The notes: a model not told the origin generated them from the letters alone. A stretch of DNA of 64,000 bases from an uncultured Eubacteriales bacterium (GCA_902795275.1 CADBKQ010000004.1:186001-250000); one strand, 5' to 3'. Positions 41,731-51,056 are shown, counted from the first letter of the stretch. Numbers and translations are program-made.

Positions 41731-43830
41731 TTAATCATTCAGTTCCAGCTTCACGGCTTGATGCCCGGTCAGTTCCTTGGTGCGTTCATCGGGCTGGCCC
41801 ATGGCGGCGTAGAGGACGATTTTTCCTTCGCTGATGTATTCGCCGTTGTCGTTGACCACCTGGAACGCTTCGGGGTTCACGGGAATGGTGATCTTTTTGC
41901 AGGCTCCGGCGGGCACAGCCAAGCGCTGGAAGGCCACCAGCCGGGGATTCAGCGGCGCGTTTTCGCTGCCCTCGTTCTGGCAATAAATCTGCGCCACGTC
42001 CTCGGTGTCGGCCTTGCCGCTGTTGCACACGGTCACGTCCACCAAAACCTGGCCGTTTTCTTTCCGCACAGCGGCGTCCTTCACGAACACGTCGCCGTAG
42101 GTGAGGCCGAAGCCGAAGGGATAGAGGGGCTTGCCGGGGAAGTAGCGGTAGGTGCGGCCCTTCAAAGCATAGTCGGTAAAGGCGGGCATGTCGGCCAGCT
42201 GTTCATTGTAATAGAAGGTCACGGGCAGCTTGCCGGAGGGGGAAGCGTGGCCCAGCAGCAAATCGGCCACGGCCCTGCCGCCCTGGGCGCCGGGATACCA
42301 GGCCACCAGCACGGCGTCGGCCAGGTCGCCCGCTTCTTTCAGGTCGATGGCGCTGCCGGCGGTGAGCACGATGATCGTGGGCTTGCCGACCTTCAAGACC
42401 TCGTTCATCAGCCGCCGCTGGGACGCGGGCAGCAGCAGGTCGATCTTGTCAGCGGAGCCGAAGGGGTTGCCGGTGTCGCCCTGCTCGCCCTCCAGCGTTT
42501 CGTCCAGGCCCACCACCAGCACCACAGCGTCGCTGTTTTCCGCCACGGTGAGGGCTTCGCTCATGCGGTCGTCGGGCTCCTGGGCCAGGCCGGTCATTTT
42601 GTCCCGGTACAGATGGCACCCTTCGGAGCACAGCACCCGGGCCTTGCCTTTCAGCGCTTCCTGCAGGCCCCGCTGGATGGTGACGTAATGGGAAGAAGTG
42701 CCGTGATAGTTGCCCACCAGGGAGGAGATAGCGTCGGCGTTGGGGCCGATGACGCCTAAGGTCTTGATCTTGTTTTCGTCCAGGGGCAGCACGCCGTTGT
42801 TTTTCAGCAGCACGCAGCCCTTCCGCGCGGCCTCGTCGGCCTTGGCCTGGTGGGCGTCGCACTCCACCACGGTGTAAGGAATGTCGTCGTACTCGCTGCC
42901 CTCGCCCATGATGCCCAGCAGATAGCGGGTAGTGAACAAGCGCACGCAGCATTCCCGGACGGTTTCTTCTTTCACCTTGCCCGCCATCACCGCGGCGATG
43001 AGCTTTTCATAGGTGCAGCCGCAGTTCAGGTCGCAGCCTGCGTTGACCGCCATGGCGGCGGAGTCCACGGGATTGTCGGTGACGTGATGGCCCTCGTGGA
43101 AGTCCTTGATGGCCCAGCAGTCGGACACGAAATGGCCCTCAAAGCCCCAGTCTTTCAAATGCTGCATCAGATCGGCGCTGGCGCAGCAGGGTTCGCCGTT
43201 GGTGCGGTTGTACGCGCCCATGACGGATTCCACCTTGGCTTCCTTCACCAGCTTTTTGAAGGCGGGCAGGTAGGTTTCCTCCATGTCCTTTTTGCTGGCG
43301 ACGGCGTCAAACTCATGCCGCAGGTCTTCGGGGCCGGAATGCACCGCGAAATGCTTGGCGCAGGCGGCGGCTTTCATCACCTCGCCCTTGCCCTGCAAGC
43401 CCCGCACATAGGCCGCGCCGATCTCGCCGGTGAGGGTGGGGTCTTCGCCGAAGGTCTCCTGGCCGCGGCCCCAGCGGGGGTCGCGGAAAATGTTGATGTT
43501 GGGGCTCCAGAAGGTGAGGCCCTTGTAAATGTCCCGGTCGCCGTGGCGGGAGGCGGCGTTGTACTTGGCGCGGCCCTCGGTGGCGCTCACGTCGCCCAGT
43601 TCTTCCACCAGCTTGGGATCGAAGGCGGCGGCCATGCCGATGGCCTGGGGATACATGGTGGCCATACCGGCGCGGGCCACGCCGTGGAGCGCTTCGTTCC
43701 ACCAGTTGTAGGCGGGTACGCCCAGCCGTTCGATGGCGGGGGCCTGGTAGCTCATCTGGGACGCGGCTTCTTCCAATGTCATCTGGTCAACCAGCGCGCG
43801 GGCGCGCTTCCGGGCTTCTTCACGAGTCAT
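41731..43830 (-). CDS. glycoside hydrolase family 3 (beta-xylosidase/glucosidase type)
   Basis: This 699-residue protein without signal peptide has the GH3 N-terminal barrel (NWWNEALHGVAR, SPNINIFRDPRWGRGQETFGEDP), the nucleophile Asp in GHFVSDCWAIKDF, the C-terminal sandwich (LVVGLDETLEGEQGD) and a final fibronectin-III-like domain (YFPGKPLYPFGFGLTY). NWWNEALHG favours beta-xylosidase or arabinosidase activity. Intracellular cleavage of imported oligosaccharides is likely. It follows the TIM-barrel gene by 15 bp in the same operon. Confidence 0.92.
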   Translation of the reverse strand: MTREEARKRARALVDQMTLEEAASQMSYQAPAIERLGVPAYNWWNEALHGVARAGMATMYPQAIGMAAAFDPKLVEELGDVSATEGRAKYNAASRHGDRDIYKGLTFWSPNINIFRDPRWGRGQETFGEDPTLTGEIGAAYVRGLQGKGEVMKAAACAKHFAVHSGPEDLRHEFDAVASKKDMEETYLPAFKKLVKEAKVESVMGAYNRTNGEPCCASADLMQHLKDWGFEGHFVSDCWAIKDFHEGHHVTDNPVDSAAMAVNAGCDLNCGCTYEKLIAAVMAGKVKEETVRECCVRLFTTRYLLGIMGEGSEYDDIPYTVVECDAHQAKADEAARKGCVLLKNNGVLPLDENKIKTLGVIGPNADAISSLVGNYHGTSSHYVTIQRGLQEALKGKARVLCSEGCHLYRDKMTGLAQEPDDRMSEALTVAENSDAVVLVVGLDETLEGEQGDTGNPFGSADKIDLLLPASQRRLMNEVLKVGKPTIIVLTAGSAIDLKEAGDLADAVLVAWYPGAQGGRAVADLLLGHASPSGKLPVTFYYNEQLADMPAFTDYALKGRTYRYFPGKPLYPFGFGLTYGDVFVKDAAVRKENGQVLVDVTVCNSGKADTEDVAQIYCQNEGSENAPLNPRLVAFQRLAVPAGACKKITIPVNPEAFQVVNDNGEYISEGKIVLYAAMGQPDERTKELTGHQAVKLELND

Positions 43831-43845
43831 CTTTCTTACCTCTTC

Positions 43846-44700
43846 TTATGATTTCGTCGCCAATTGTTCCAAATACTCTCTCGCTGCCTGGGCGTTCTCC
43901 GGCTCGGTGTTTTCCAGGGTCATGGGCAAATCGTGTTTCTTTGCCAGCGGCAGCAGGTCGTGATAGTACATCGTCCCCATGCCGCAGGGCCGGAAGTCCA
44001 CCTGTTCGTCGCCGGGCTTGTCCGGGTTCACGGCGAAGTCCTTCATGTGCAGCACCCGCACCTGGTCCCCCAGGCGGGACACGGCTTCGCGGATGATGCT
44101 TTCCGCCTTGTCCGCCGTGCTGTTGCTGATGAGGTTCACCGCGTCCAGGATGATCTTCACATGGTCGGAATGTACCGCGTCCAGCATTCTTTCCGCACGC
44201 TCGGGCGTGGAAATGATGTGGGTGCACACCGGCTCGATGGCCATGATCTCATCGTATTCCTCGGCCCATTTGACCACCGGCAGAAACGCCTTCATAAACA
44301 GCTGAAACGCTTCTTCGGATTGGGGCGCGGAGCCGTCGGAAAACACGGTGGTTTTCAGCGCGTAGGTTTCGGAGCCGACCACCCCGGCCCCGATCATCTT
44401 CCCGAACCGCAGGTGCGCCCGATAGATTTCCTGGGTCGCTTTCCGCGCTTCCTCGTCGGGATTCGCCAGGTTCAGATAGCACCCCAGCACCGCGCATGCC
44501 ATGCCCTTCTGCGCGAAAGCGCCCTTCACCTCCGCCGCCAGTTCTTCCGTCAGCAGCCGGGGCGCGTCCTGCATGGAAAAGCCGTCGATGGCCTTGCTCA
44601 GCGCCAGGTGCGCGCAGGAAAAGCCCTGGGCCTTCGCAAAGCCCAGCCGTTCCGCCAGGGTACCGGGCGCGGTGTCGTGCAGCCGGATGCCGATATTCAT
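43846..44700 (-). CDS. sugar phosphate isomerase/epimerase (TIM barrel)
   Basis: 284 residues, xylose-isomerase-like superfamily, with MNIGIRLHDTAPGT, MAIEPVCTH, IILDAVNLI, VLHMKDF and LENTEPE as metal and substrate strands. First gene of a two-gene operon with GH3, so a role in handling released sugars is plausible; the substrate is unknown. ATG 44700 follows AAAGGAAGCGGACGC. Confidence 0.85.
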   Translation of the reverse strand: MNIGIRLHDTAPGTLAERLGFAKAQGFSCAHLALSKAIDGFSMQDAPRLLTEELAAEVKGAFAQKGMACAVLGCYLNLANPDEEARKATQEIYRAHLRFGKMIGAGVVGSETYALKTTVFSDGSAPQSEEAFQLFMKAFLPVVKWAEEYDEIMAIEPVCTHIISTPERAERMLDAVHSDHVKIILDAVNLISNSTADKAESIIREAVSRLGDQVRVLHMKDFAVNPDKPGDEQVDFRPCGMGTMYYHDLLPLAKKHDLPMTLENTEPENAQAAREYLEQLATKS

Positions 44701-44754
44701 GCGTCCGCTTCCTTTCTTTCGGCGGCTTGCGGCCGCGGAATCATTCATGATAAA

Positions 44755-44783
44755 ATGATACCAAAAAATAGGGGCGATGTAAA
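44755..44783 (-). promoter_or_regulatory. promoter of the TIM-barrel/GH3 operon
   Basis: Minus strand TTTACA (44783-44778), a 17-bp spacer and TATCAT (44760-44755). Confidence 0.68.
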
Positions 44784-44835
44784 GAACAAAAACAGCCCGG
44801 TTTATATCGGTTCTTGCGATTGGAATATTTCAGCA

Positions 44836-44864
44836 TTGACGCCGAAAACAAAAGGTTTTATAAT
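44836..44864 (+). promoter_or_regulatory. promoter of the CAT-like gene
   Basis: TTGACG (44836-44841), a 17-bp spacer and TATAAT (44859-44864), 42 bp before the start codon. Confidence 0.85.
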
Positions 44865-44906
44865 GAAGCAGGTGAATTCCTGATTCTTGAACCGGAGGGG
44901 ATACCA

Positions 44907-45833
44907 ATGTTTGGACGCCGCGCGGACGGACGGGTGCTGAAGGAAATCGACCCCATCATCGCCCTGACTCCCTATCTGATGCCCATGCGCTGCGACGCGC
45001 AGGTGATGTCCAATTATAAGCTGGACTATGAAAAAATGGCCCGATATATTGTGGAACAGGGCAACAAAGGCCATAAAATTTCTTTCATGGAAATCATCTT
45101 CGCCGCCTATGTGCGCACGGTTTCCCAGCTGCCGGAGATCAATCGGTTCGTGGCGAACAAGCGGCTCTACGCCCGCACGCAATTGACCATCTCCTTCGCC
45201 CTGCTGAAAGACACCGGCGTCCCCGACAAGATCGAGGAAAACACGGTCAAGTGTTATTTCGACCCCCGGGACACGATTTATGACGTAGCCGAGCGGGTCA
45301 GCGCCGCCATCGAACAGAACCGCCGAGAGGAAGCGGACAACTCCACCATGAAGGTGGCCAAGCTGCTGCTGAACCCCATTTTAGCCAACATCGTGGTGGC
45401 CCTCGCCCGGTTCACTGACCGCTACGGTATCCTGCCCAAATACATCCTGGACGCCTCGCCCTTCCATACCACCATGTTCTTTACCCAGATGGCGTCCATC
45501 GGCATGCCCGCCGTGAACCATCATATCTATAATTTCGGCACCACGTCCCTGTTCGTGTCCATGGGCTCCATCCAGCGGGAAACCATCGTCGGCCCCGACG
45601 GCAAAGTGACCCGCAAGCGCTGGCTGCCCGTGGGCTTCACCGCCGACGAGCGCATCTGCGCGGGCCGCGAATGGGCCGAGCTGGTGGAACGGATGATGTA
45701 TTACATCGACCACTTGGAAGAACTGGAGACCCCGCCGGAAAGCGTCCGGTTCGAGGAGGGCAACGAATACTCCATTCCCAAGTATATCTTGAAGCAGCAG
45801 GAAAAGCACCAGCAAAAGACTGTTGCGGGATGA
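44907..45833 (+). CDS. CAT/E2-acyltransferase-fold protein
   Basis: This 308-residue protein resembles the catalytic domain of 2-oxoacid dehydrogenase E2 acyltransferases without a lipoyl domain (MEIIFAAYVRTVSQLPEINRFV, TISFALLK). The expected HxxxDG catalytic motif is not seen; the equivalent place may be VNHHIYNFGTTSLFVSMG. It may therefore be a diverged or non-catalytic member, and no pathway can be named. ATG 44907 follows CGGAGGGGATACCA. It has its own promoter and terminator. Confidence 0.7.
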   Translation: MFGRRADGRVLKEIDPIIALTPYLMPMRCDAQVMSNYKLDYEKMARYIVEQGNKGHKISFMEIIFAAYVRTVSQLPEINRFVANKRLYARTQLTISFALLKDTGVPDKIEENTVKCYFDPRDTIYDVAERVSAAIEQNRREEADNSTMKVAKLLLNPILANIVVALARFTDRYGILPKYILDASPFHTTMFFTQMASIGMPAVNHHIYNFGTTSLFVSMGSIQRETIVGPDGKVTRKRWLPVGFTADERICAGREWAELVERMMYYIDHLEELETPPESVRFEEGNEYSIPKYILKQQEKHQQKTVAG

Positions 45834-45844
45834 TGACCACACGC

Positions 45845-45888
45845 AAAAAACCGCCGGCGGCGCAAGGCTGCCAGCGGGTTTGTTTTAT
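45845..45888. terminator. bidirectional terminator
   Basis: CCGCCGGC (45851-45858) pairs with GCCAGCGG (45870-45877) with one G-T pair, flanked by A6 on the left and TTTGTTTT on the right. It serves the CAT-like gene and the convergent PNPOx gene. Confidence 0.78.
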
Positions 45889-45897
45889 TGGGAAGAA

Positions 45898-46290
45898 TCA
45901 GAACGCAACCACTTCGGGCGCGCCGCCGAAGGAAGAGAAGGTGGCGGTGCCGTCTTTCAGGCAGAACACTTCGCAGTTGCCGTCGCCGGGCTTGTACATG
46001 CCTTGCAGGGAGGGATAGCCCGCCAGCATGTGCTCCTGGGCTTCGATGCGGTCGTCGGCATAGGCCTTGGCGGCAACGCGCAGCCACTTGCCATCCTTGA
46101 AGGCGCAGATTTCGATCTTGGGATTGGCGTGCATCTGTTTGGACACGTCCTTCACCTTGCCGGTCTGGATGTACAGTTTGCCTTCAAACAGGTCGATGGT
46201 GCCGAAGGGCCGCACCCGGGGCTGGTCGCCGTCCAGGGTGGCGAGGTAGTAGGTTCCGGCGTCTTTCAGGAATTGAAGAATTCTTTCCAT
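45898..46290 (-). CDS. pyridoxamine 5'-phosphate oxidase-family protein
   Basis: This 130-residue single-domain split-barrel flavoprotein has YYLATLDGDQPRVRPFG near the N-terminus (FMN-phosphate region) and LYIQTGKVKDVSKQM. Such small members are mostly FMN-binding reductases of unknown substrate rather than true PdxH. The start at 46290 follows TAAAGGAGGAAACACC and lies 14 bp after the M32 stop, so it is co-transcribed with that peptidase. Confidence 0.85.
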   Translation of the reverse strand: MERILQFLKDAGTYYLATLDGDQPRVRPFGTIDLFEGKLYIQTGKVKDVSKQMHANPKIEICAFKDGKWLRVAAKAYADDRIEAQEHMLAGYPSLQGMYKPGDGNCEVFCLKDGTATFSSFGGAPEVVAF

Positions 46291-46303
46291 GGTGTTTCCT
46301 CCT

Positions 46304-47806
46304 TTACAGTCCGTAAACGTCTTTGCACTTGGCTTCCAGGTAATCCAGATAGTAATTGGGGTCAAAGGGCGCGCCAAAGGTTCTGTCCAGAATTTCCGCC
46401 GGGCTGAGCAGGCTGCCGAAATGCCAGATGTGTTCCCTGTTCCAGGCATTGACGGCGGTGAAATCGCCAGCGTCCAAGGCGGCGTCCACGTCCACGGTTT
46501 CCTTCATCTTCGCCAGGAACTGCGCGCCGTAGGCGCTGCCCAGGGCGTAGGACGGGAAGTAGCCGAACGCGCCGAAGGACCAGTGGCTGTCCTGCAAAAC
46601 GCCGCGCTTGTCGTCGGGCACCTCGACGCCTAAGTATTCCTTGTACATCCGGTTCCATTCCCCGGGCAGGTCGGCCACCTTGAGTTCCCCTGCGAACAGC
46701 CGCTTTTCCAGTTCAAAGCGAATCATCACGTGAAGGCTGTAGGTCACTTCGTCGGCCTCCGTGCGGATGAGGGAGGGCTGCACGCGGTTGACGGCCTTGT
46801 AGAAATCCTGCCAGGTGTAAGGCTTCATTTCCTCGGGGAACAGCTCTTGCAGCTTGGGGAACGCGAACTTGGCAAAGCCCTTGCTGCGGCCCAGGATGTT
46901 TTCATAGAAGCGGCTCTGGCTCTCATGGATGCCCATGGACACGCCGCCGTCCAGCACGGTGTAGGCCAGGTCGTCGTCCGACCCGGTGTCGTACAGGGCG
47001 TGGCCGCCCTCGTGAATGACGCTGAACATGGAATAGCTCAGGTCTTCGGGGTAATAGTGGGTGGTGATTCGCTCGTCCAGGTGGGAGCCCAGGCTGGTGG
47101 TGAAGGGATGCTCGGTGGTGGACAGGCCCACGTGGGCGCGTTCCAGGCCGATCACGTCCATGAGCCAGTAGGCCAGGGCTTCCTGCTTGTCCTTGGAAAA
47201 GTCTCCCTTGATGCAGGCGTCGCTGACCTGGGGCTTTTGCGCGACGGCCTGAATCAGCGGCACCAGCCGTTCCCGGAGCGTGCCGAAAAACGCGTCGCAC
47301 TTTTCCTTGGTGAGGCCCGGTTCATACTCGTTCAGCCAGTAATCGTAAGGGTCTTTGTCCGGGGCGGCGTAGCGGGCGAAGCGAATCGTGTATTCCAGCA
47401 TCCTTTCCAGGTAAGGCCGGTAGGACGCGAAATCGCTGTTCAGCTTGGCGCTGTGCCACACATCCTGGCACTCCACCACGAATTTCTGGTATTCCACATA
47501 TTCATCCATGGGAATCTTCTGCATGAACCGGATGTCCTTGAGCAGCAGATACACCATGCGTTTTTCTTTTTGGTTCAGTTCATCCTTGCGGGCGTCCAGG
47601 AATTCCAGCAATTCCACCGTTTCCTTGCCGGTGGACAGCTTGTACATGATTTCGCTCAGGATGCCCATGGCGTGGCCCCGGTTCGCCGCCGTGCCCGAAG
47701 GCGCGGTGGTTTCCCCGTCGTAGCTCATCAGCCCCATGGCGTGATTGTACGCGCTCATCTGCTCTTGCAGCGTGATCAGTTCTTTTCTTGCCTGTTCCAA
47801 TTCCAT
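46304..47806 (-). CDS. M32-family metallocarboxypeptidase (Taq type)
   Basis: This 500-residue zinc carboxypeptidase has HEGGH (265-269) as the zinc and catalytic motif, HPFTTSLG upstream and HESQSRFYEN (from 294) supplying the third ligand: the three M32 signatures. The fold is all-helical and cytoplasmic. It trims C-terminal residues from peptides. Its upstream gap is partly filled by a TAGGGAN heptamer element. Confidence 0.95.
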   Translation of the reverse strand: MELEQARKELITLQEQMSAYNHAMGLMSYDGETTAPSGTAANRGHAMGILSEIMYKLSTGKETVELLEFLDARKDELNQKEKRMVYLLLKDIRFMQKIPMDEYVEYQKFVVECQDVWHSAKLNSDFASYRPYLERMLEYTIRFARYAAPDKDPYDYWLNEYEPGLTKEKCDAFFGTLRERLVPLIQAVAQKPQVSDACIKGDFSKDKQEALAYWLMDVIGLERAHVGLSTTEHPFTTSLGSHLDERITTHYYPEDLSYSMFSVIHEGGHALYDTGSDDDLAYTVLDGGVSMGIHESQSRFYENILGRSKGFAKFAFPKLQELFPEEMKPYTWQDFYKAVNRVQPSLIRTEADEVTYSLHVMIRFELEKRLFAGELKVADLPGEWNRMYKEYLGVEVPDDKRGVLQDSHWSFGAFGYFPSYALGSAYGAQFLAKMKETVDVDAALDAGDFTAVNAWNREHIWHFGSLLSPAEILDRTFGAPFDPNYYLDYLEAKCKDVYGL

Positions 47807-47871
47807 GCGTTTGTTCCGCCTTTCGTGTTTTTCGGCGCTATGATGGGAAGGAAGGACGATTTAAATCACGA

Positions 47872-47983
47872 AGGAGGGATTAGGGAATAGGGATTAGGGA
47901 TTAGGAGAATAGCGTGTGCTATGTAATGAATACTAATAAAAAAGCAAAACAAACTGACTAATCCCTAATCCCTAATCCCTCCG
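47872..47983. repeat. heptamer inverted-repeat element, TAGGGAN type, copy 2
   Basis: TAGGGAA-TAGGGAT-TAGGGAT-TAGG (47872-47909) and CTAATCCCTAATCCCTAATC (47956-47983) around a ~45-bp AT-rich centre. It lies between the ABC transporter operon and the M32 gene. Confidence 0.8.
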
Positions 47984-48017
47984 TTTTTAAAATGTTCCTT
48001 TACTCCCTCTCGCTTCC

Positions 48018-49115
48018 CTAAATCAGCGTCAGCCTGCCGCGGGCGATGTTCTTTCCGTCAGCCTTATCAAAGAGGACGGCGGCTTTGTGGAAGCTGATTT
48101 TCACCTTGGCGTCCACGGGGTAGTCCACGTCGCCGAAGACCACGGCGGTGAGCGACGTACCCTTCACGTCCAGCTTGACGGTGGTTTCCATGCCGGAGGG
48201 CAGGGTGGAATAGACCGTAGCCTCCTGAACGCCGTCCTCGTCGATGTGGATGTATTCGGGCCGGACGCCCACGACCACGTCCCGCTCGCCCAGGGCTTTC
48301 CCGTCCTGGGGCTCAAAGCGCGCTTTCATGCCGCCGAAGCTCACTTCGCCGTTCGCGGCGATCCGGCCGTCGATGAAGTTCATGGTGGGATTGCCCATGA
48401 AGTCCGCCACGAACAGATTGGCGGGGTTGTTGTACATTTCCAGCGGCGGCGCGTACTGCTGGAGCACGCCGGTTTCCATGATACACACCTTGGTGGACAG
48501 GGTCATGGCCTCCAGCTGGTCGTGGGTCACGTAGACGAAGGTGGAGTCCGTGTCCCGGTGCAGGCGCTTGAGCTCGGTGCGCATTTCCATGCGCAGCTTG
48601 GCGTCCAGATTGGAAAGCGGCTCGTCCATGAACAGCACCTTCGGCCCCGGGGCCAGGGTGCGGGCAATGGCGACGCGCTGCTGCTGGCCGCCGGACAGCT
48701 CGCTGGGATAGCGCTTCTCAAACTGCTCGATGCGCAGCATCACCAGCAGCTCCTTCACCCGCTCCTGAATGCGTTTTTTGTCCCATTTCAGGTTTTCCAG
48801 GCCGAAGGCGATGTTCTGGTACACGGTCATGTGGGGCCAGAGGGCGTAGTTCTGGAACAGGAAGCCCACGTCGCGCTTGTTGGGCGGCAGGTTGACGCCC
48901 TGGTCGGCGTCGAAAACAACCTTGCCGTCAATGCTGATCTGGCCTTCCGTGGGCGTTTCCAGCCCGGCGATCATGCGCAGGGTGGTGGTCTTGCCGCAGC
49001 CGGAGGGACCCAGCAGGGTGATAAAGGAATTGCTGGGGATGTTCAGGTTCAGATTGTCCACAGCCACAAACTTGCCAAAACGCTTGGCTACGTTTTTTAA
49101 AATGATTTCCGGCAT
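48018..49115 (-). CDS. ABC transporter ATP-binding protein (MalK/FbpC type)
   Basis: 365 residues: Walker A GPSGCGKTT (about 36-44), Q-loop FQNYALWPHM, signature LSGGQQQR, Walker B VLFMDEP, H-loop VYVTHDQ and a C-terminal TOBE domain of the CUT1/iron type. It couples ATP hydrolysis to import by the fused permease upstream. The stop of the permease gene shares a base with this start (TAATG), so translation is coupled. Confidence 0.93.
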   Translation of the reverse strand: MPEIILKNVAKRFGKFVAVDNLNLNIPSNSFITLLGPSGCGKTTTLRMIAGLETPTEGQISIDGKVVFDADQGVNLPPNKRDVGFLFQNYALWPHMTVYQNIAFGLENLKWDKKRIQERVKELLVMLRIEQFEKRYPSELSGGQQQRVAIARTLAPGPKVLFMDEPLSNLDAKLRMEMRTELKRLHRDTDSTFVYVTHDQLEAMTLSTKVCIMETGVLQQYAPPLEMYNNPANLFVADFMGNPTMNFIDGRIAANGEVSFGGMKARFEPQDGKALGERDVVVGVRPEYIHIDEDGVQEATVYSTLPSGMETTVKLDVKGTSLTAVVFGDVDYPVDAKVKISFHKAAVLFDKADGKNIARGRLTLI

Positions 49116-50941
49116 TAACCGCCAACCCCCTTATCAATGGACGCGCCCGTCAGCTTATTCACGATGTAATTCACCAGCAGCACCACGATGATGATGAGCA
49201 GGTTGATGGCGTTGCCGAACTGGGCCCAGCCCTTTTCGGAATACTGCATCAGCATGGTGGTGAGGATGGTGTTGCTGGTGGGCACCAGCAGGACGAACAG
49301 GGACAGCTCACGCATGCAGCTGACCATGGGCAGCAGGTAGCCGCTCAGGAAGCTGCTCTTCTGGATGGGGAAAATGACCCGCAGCATCCGCTTCCACCAG
49401 GGTACGCCGGTGATGACCGCGGCTTCCTCGATTTCACCGCTCAATTGCAGCATGGCGTTCACGCCGGAGCGGGAGGCGAAGGGCAGGTATTTCACCGAGC
49501 CGACCAGGCCCAGCAGCAGGAAGCCCCGCAGCCACGGGATCTTGGAGCTCATGGCCAGGTAAATCGCGCCGAAGGCCAGGGAGGGCATGAGGTACGGGAA
49601 GAAGGAAAGCGAGTTGACCCAGGAGGCCAGCTTGCTGCCCCGGCGCTTCGCCACGCCGTAGCCCACCAGGATGCCGCAGGTACCCGCCACCAAAGCGCAG
49701 GTGACGGCCAGGCCCAGGCTGTAGCCCAAGGCGTTCCAGACCTTGGGGTTCAGCAGGATGCCCGTGCTGTCGCCCTGGTCCAGGCGTTCGGACAGGTTGG
49801 TGCCGATCCAGAAATCCAGGGTCATGTTGCTCAGGCTGTAATCGCCCGCCTTGATGATGATGGATTCCATGGCGAACGTCACCAGCGGCACCACGGCCAC
49901 CAGCAGCAGGATGACGACCAGAATGATCGCCACCGGGCGGTTCGCCTTGCCCAGGTTGATCTTGCTGATCTGGCCGCTTTTGCCCGTCACGGTGGTGAAC
50001 TGCTTGCGGCTGTTGGTCACCTTCTGGTTCAGCAGCAGGATCGCCACGCCGAAGAGAATCATCACGCCCACGATGATGTACGCCTGGCCGGGATAGCTGT
50101 CCATGAGGGATTTCATTTTGGTGCTCAGCACGTAGTACCGCACCGGCGACCCCAGGAACACCGGCACGGAATAGGCGCTCATGGAGCTGGCGAACACCAG
50201 CAGGAAGGTGCTCAGCATGGCGGGCTTCACGATGGGCAGGGTGATCCGCCAGATGATGCGGGGGCGGCTGGTTTTGAGGATGGTGGCCGCTTCCTCCAGG
50301 TTGGCGTCCATGTTGCGCAGGATGCCGCCGATGAGGATATACGCGAACGGCGCGTAGTGCAGCCCCAGCACCAGCGCGATGGGGAACGCGCCGTAAACGA
50401 ACCACTCCGGCATATAGATGCCGAACACGGCGGCCATGATGCCGTTGGAAGTTTTCAAGCCAATGTTCACGTTTTTAAAGAAGGTTTCCCAGAACAGCGC
50501 CAGCGTCCAGGAGGGCATGATATAAGGGAACGTGAACACGGCGGATACGAACTTTTTGTATTTCAGGTTGGTGCGCGTCACCAGGAACGCCACCACGCCG
50601 CCGAACAGAATCGCAATCAGCGACGAGGCCAGCGACACGATCAGCGTGTTCAGGAACGGCTGGTAAAACTGAATCCAGCTGTAATCGTTTTCCGCCGTGG
50701 CGAACAGGCGCTGGAAATGATAGAACGAAAAGTCGCCCGCCGTCTGCTTGGCGGCCCGGGCTTCGCGGCCTACGTGGATGGTGACCGTTTCCAGCAGCAT
50801 GGTAATCAGCGGGTACAGGGTCAGCACCACCAGAGTGACCAGGAAAATGAGGAGAATCACGTTGGCTGGCTTGGAAAACCACGCCCGCATCCTGCCCTTC
50901 ACCCGGTTCATGCGGATGCTCCGGTCAATGGTTTGCTGCAT
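49115..50941 (-). CDS. ABC transporter permease, fused two-domain (FbpB type)
   Basis: 608 residues contain two copies of the BPD-transport inner-membrane domain, each with an EAA loop: EEAATILKTSRPRIIWRITL in the first half and EEAAVITGVPWWKRMLRVIF in the second. The fused layout is usual for ferric-iron importers and related systems, though phosphonate and thiamine types exist. The start MQQTIDRSIRMNRV follows GAGGGGAGGATTGAA. The binding-protein gene lies upstream beyond a 390-bp structured gap. Confidence 0.92.
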   Translation of the reverse strand: MQQTIDRSIRMNRVKGRMRAWFSKPANVILLIFLVTLVVLTLYPLITMLLETVTIHVGREARAAKQTAGDFSFYHFQRLFATAENDYSWIQFYQPFLNTLIVSLASSLIAILFGGVVAFLVTRTNLKYKKFVSAVFTFPYIMPSWTLALFWETFFKNVNIGLKTSNGIMAAVFGIYMPEWFVYGAFPIALVLGLHYAPFAYILIGGILRNMDANLEEAATILKTSRPRIIWRITLPIVKPAMLSTFLLVFASSMSAYSVPVFLGSPVRYYVLSTKMKSLMDSYPGQAYIIVGVMILFGVAILLLNQKVTNSRKQFTTVTGKSGQISKINLGKANRPVAIILVVILLLVAVVPLVTFAMESIIIKAGDYSLSNMTLDFWIGTNLSERLDQGDSTGILLNPKVWNALGYSLGLAVTCALVAGTCGILVGYGVAKRRGSKLASWVNSLSFFPYLMPSLAFGAIYLAMSSKIPWLRGFLLLGLVGSVKYLPFASRSGVNAMLQLSGEIEEAAVITGVPWWKRMLRVIFPIQKSSFLSGYLLPMVSCMRELSLFVLLVPTSNTILTTMLMQYSEKGWAQFGNAINLLIIIVVLLVNYIVNKLTGASIDKGVGG

Positions 50942-50971
50942 TTCAATCCTCCCCTCAGGTGGGGTGTAGTG

Positions 50972-51056
50972 GAAGTTCTAAGTTCCAAGTTCTAAGCTAT
51001 TAAGCGAATCCATCCTTGGAGTCGAACATTGGAGCAATTGGCTTGGAACTTAGCGC
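50972..51056. repeat. heptamer inverted-repeat element, TTCTAAG type, copy 2
   Basis: TTCTAAG-TTCCAAG-TTCTAAG (about 50975-50996) against CTTGGAACTTAG (51042-51053). It lies just upstream of the permease gene. Confidence 0.7.
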
